Shown piece after piece: positions 61,551 through 64,000 of a stretch of DNA of 64,000 nucleotides. Below the pieces are notes generated by a model. The model was given only the letters and a program-made list of their open reading frames with translations, was not told the origin of the DNA and did not search any database. The stretch lies in contig JABYQS010000080.1 in assembly GCA_022592435.1 (NCBI GenBank), positions 103,629 through 167,628 of the forward strand, written 5' to 3'. Made by a program: the position numbers and the translations under genes. How positions within the stretch are numbered: the first letter of the stretch is position 1; the number at the start of each line of letters is the position of its first letter. The stretch comes from Cerioporus squamosus. Its lineage: Eukaryota; Basidiomycota; Agaricomycetes; Polyporales; Polyporaceae.

Positions 61551-64000
61551 TCAAAGGTGCGTGTTGTTCCACACAGACCTCACGACGAAATCCGCAGGGT
61601 CCGGATTTGCAACCTTGGAGACCGCAGGGTTGAGCACAAATTGCACTGTAGGTTCACTCGTCAGCCATGCAAGTCACTGCAGCGCACACTACATCGAAGT
61701 CCTCACATGTGCGGTCCAGGCCCGGGATAAGGTAGAACCCACTCGAAGGTCGTCCGGTAGCCTTGTCCTGGAAGAAGCCGACAGTGCCTGCCGGATGGTC
61801 GAGCCATGCGAAGGGAGCGACGCCGCCTTGTGCGGAGAGCGTGAACGTCAGGTCATCCCCAGCTGTCACCTGGATGGCCGGATCGACAAGGTTCGCTTGA
61901 GCAAGGGTCGTCGGGGTGAACTTGACAAACGAGGGTAAGAGAACACCAACGACTCGAAGACAGAGGGTGACTCACATATTGCTCTTGAGTGACAGTCCTG
62001 TTGTTCACCTGCGCGGTGACATTCAGAAGCAAGAATACATCCGACGCATTCTTCCCGGCCGGGAGGATGTTATCCAGACCCCTCGCCTGGTACACGAGCG
62101 AATTGTTCAGCGTCGGGACCGCGAACGGCACCGTCGACGAGTTCAGCTCCGTCCCGCTCCAATCGTACCACGTCAGCTGCGCCGTGCCCTCGACCGTCTC
62201 CCAGCGATCCGACGTGACGAGCACCTCGAGCGTCTCGTTGTTCGCGTAGTAGAACGGGTAGATCACCACCGGGGAGAAGATGTTCGTCATCCCGTACTGC
62301 AGCACCTTCCACCGCCCCGAGTACTCGATCGCGGACCACGAGACGCCCTGCCAGATGTCGTTCAGCTGCCAGACGAGGGCGCCGAGGTTGTTCTCGCCGA
62401 GGCCTGCCCCGCGCCGGTACCAGGCGATCTCCGAAACCATGTTCAGCGACTGGAAGATTTGGGTACTCCAGCACCACTGGGCGAATGTCTGGTTCGTGTC
62501 GGTCGTGTTGGGGGTGGGGAGGAAGAGCTCGACCGCGATGGTCATTTGCGCTTGCCCTTGGGTTGCGTTCGGGTTCGGAAAGGTTAGGCCCCCGGAGGGC
62601 AGGTGGTGATCGCGAGAAGCGACAACCGTGGAGTTGAAAGAGAAGTCTTCCCGGTTGAGGAGGACCTCCTCCCAGCTGTAGAAGGAGGGCATGGAGTGAA
62701 AACTAGGAACAAAGTCAATGTCAGTTCTGCATCCATCACGACACGCACCAGGAGATGCTCACCCAAATTCGTTCACGAACCGCGAGACGGGGTATGTACT
62801 GTAGTTAAATGCTACTGAAGGATCATAGTTGTAGCGTTCTAGTATCGGAGAACATTAGTGAATAATCGCCTCCAGACATACTGTATGAAGAACGTACCGG
62901 TATTGCCATAGATGAAGCCGGGTGTCCGGTTGTTATATCTGATCTCATATGGATCGAGACTGAGAGTGCCGTTCGTGGTGGAGCAGTCGGTATATGCGAC
63001 CTTTTGAGCAGGATCAGTGTCACCTCCAGCAACCACACCTCTGCACCTACCGAGGATTCCTCCTCCAACACGATGTCGTGCAAGAACTCGCCGAAGAGCG
63101 TCTGGAACTGTGCGGAACTGTCAGCACCCTACATGGCTGCCTCACATTGTCTGCTACGCGCACCTCGTCCATGTAGTGCTCCCCGACCGCCGGAAATATC
63201 TGGTTCACAAGGCCGATGATGAGCTCGATCTCGTTCCCGCCGGCCCACTGCGCATTGCTTGGGTGCCGATTGATCCTGCGAATGTTCTGGCGGACCTCCG
63301 GCTCGACTGAATCCAAGAAGAAGTCGTTGATGGGATAGAGCGCATCGGAGAAGATGATCTCCGACCACGCGAGGATGCCCAGTTCGTCGCAGACCGAATA
63401 GAAGTCGTACCCTCCGGTGAGCTCATCCGAGGGCTGGTAGATGCCCCCTCCCCATACTCGCAGCTGGTAGCAGTGAAAGAGTCATCAGCTTCGACGAGAA
63501 AGAACTGTTCAGCGTCGGCATGTACTCACCATGTTCTGCCCACTGGCTAAAGCGCTTTCCAGAACCCATCTCACCTGCGCCGAAGTCATACGTGCATAGA
63601 ATGGGTCGAAGGGGATGATATTGGTGCCCAGCGTGTAGAACGCCTTCCCGTTGACCTCGAAGTGCCACTGGTCCCCGGGCGTGATACCCCGCGCATCGAT
63701 TTCCTCCTGCGAATATGGCGTCTGGATGAGCTCGATCGTCCGAAGCCGCTGCGGGTCGTGAAGCTCGCCGCGGTGCTATTCCCGTCCAGAGAGAGCGTAA
63801 CAGTGAGTTGTACAAGCGCGGCGTTCCCAGGTTGGCCGGGAACCACCTCGGGCACGCCATTGGGAACCGTGAAGTTCGCGGTAACAAACGTCGACGTGTT
63901 CGTGCTGGCCGGTATCGGGGAGAGTGCGAGTGGGCCTGAGTCACGTTCAGTCCCGGGATATCCACAGTGAGTTGGGAGCGTCCGATGGCGACGGGAGCGG
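61551..64000 (-). CDS. Second GH2 beta-mannosidase, 5' end outside window
   Basis: Runs from beyond 64000 to the stop at 61551-61553. Exons: >64000-63530, 63463-63164, 63107-63051, 63000-62898, 62838-62763, 62702-61976, 61920-61707 and 61645-61551. It matches exons 5-12 of the gene at 50027, including NEIE (acid/base Glu) and RFVNEFG (nucleophile Glu), and ends in the same VVRSVWNNTHL. Exons from 63463 down read without a break. The visible part of exon 5 carries several 1-2 base losses relative to the other copy (for example GTGACTCAGG against GTGACCTCAGG near 63940, and in the stretches near 63780 and 63740). The acceptor of the exon at 62838 is TAG and that at 62702 is TAG, both differing from copy 1. 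This is a recent inverted duplicate or a diverged paralogue. Confidence 0.85.
61551..64000. repeat. Inverted repeat arm 2 (beta-mannosidase)
   Basis: Reverse-oriented counterpart of 51050-53501. The 3' flanks of the two copies are not obviously similar, so this arm appears to end close to the stop codon; the other end is outside the window. Confidence 0.9.

Noticed and set aside
1..64000. tRNA genes, CRISPR arrays and telomeric repeats
   Set aside because: No cloverleaf-type A and B box pairs, regularly spaced short repeats or TTAGGG runs were seen by eye; a tRNA scan would be needed to exclude tRNAs fully.

Overview
The window looks like nuclear DNA of a filamentous basidiomycete, probably an Agaricomycete. 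It is GC-rich, genes are split by many short introns (about 50-66 nt, GTRNGT...YAG), and it carries the basidiomycete-typical DUF6535 membrane-protein family, a class IV (Chs3-type) chitin synthase and long disordered Ser/Pro-rich proteins. No rRNA, tRNA, CRISPR array or recognisable transposase was seen. All exon models were read by eye from the sequence, so exact junctions are proposals.

Left flank (1-8401): the 3' end of a VASt-domain (Lam/Ysp-type sterol transfer) gene on the + strand, converging on a seven-exon - strand gene (1545-5883) for an AGC-family Ser/Thr kinase that appears to carry an N-terminal PX domain, followed by 2.5 kb with no gene I can support.

Centre (8402-43640): a DUF6535 gene, broken by frameshifts, leads into a head-to-tail array of a unit of about 10.5 kb (anchors at 9780, 20332, 30853 and 41392; three full units and a 2.2 kb partial one). 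Each unit begins in the 3' half of the DUF6535 gene, then holds an uncharacterised reading frame (X), a CT-rich promoter-like stretch, one or two intron-rich + strand gene-like regions I cannot name (Y, Z), and ends in a 5'-deleted DUF6535 remnant that runs into the next unit. It is not rDNA. Units 2 and 3 resemble each other; unit 4 is a mosaic whose right part matches unit 1.

Right flank (43817-64000): a 1224-residue disordered protein whose upstream region shares about 115 bp with every unit, a four-exon cytosolic thioredoxin, a secreted GH2 beta-mannosidase (+), a class IV chitin synthase (+) with a cluster of GATAAG sites upstream, and a second, nearly identical beta-mannosidase on the - strand that runs off the right edge. 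The two mannosidases form an inverted pair around the chitin synthase.

The kinase, the disordered protein and thioredoxin read through without a break, whereas array unit 2, the chitin synthase and exon 5 of both mannosidases contain many 1-2 base indels, mostly in short homopolymers, although protein-level conservation is otherwise intact. I lean towards consensus errors of a long-read assembly there, but real decay cannot be excluded from one sequence.
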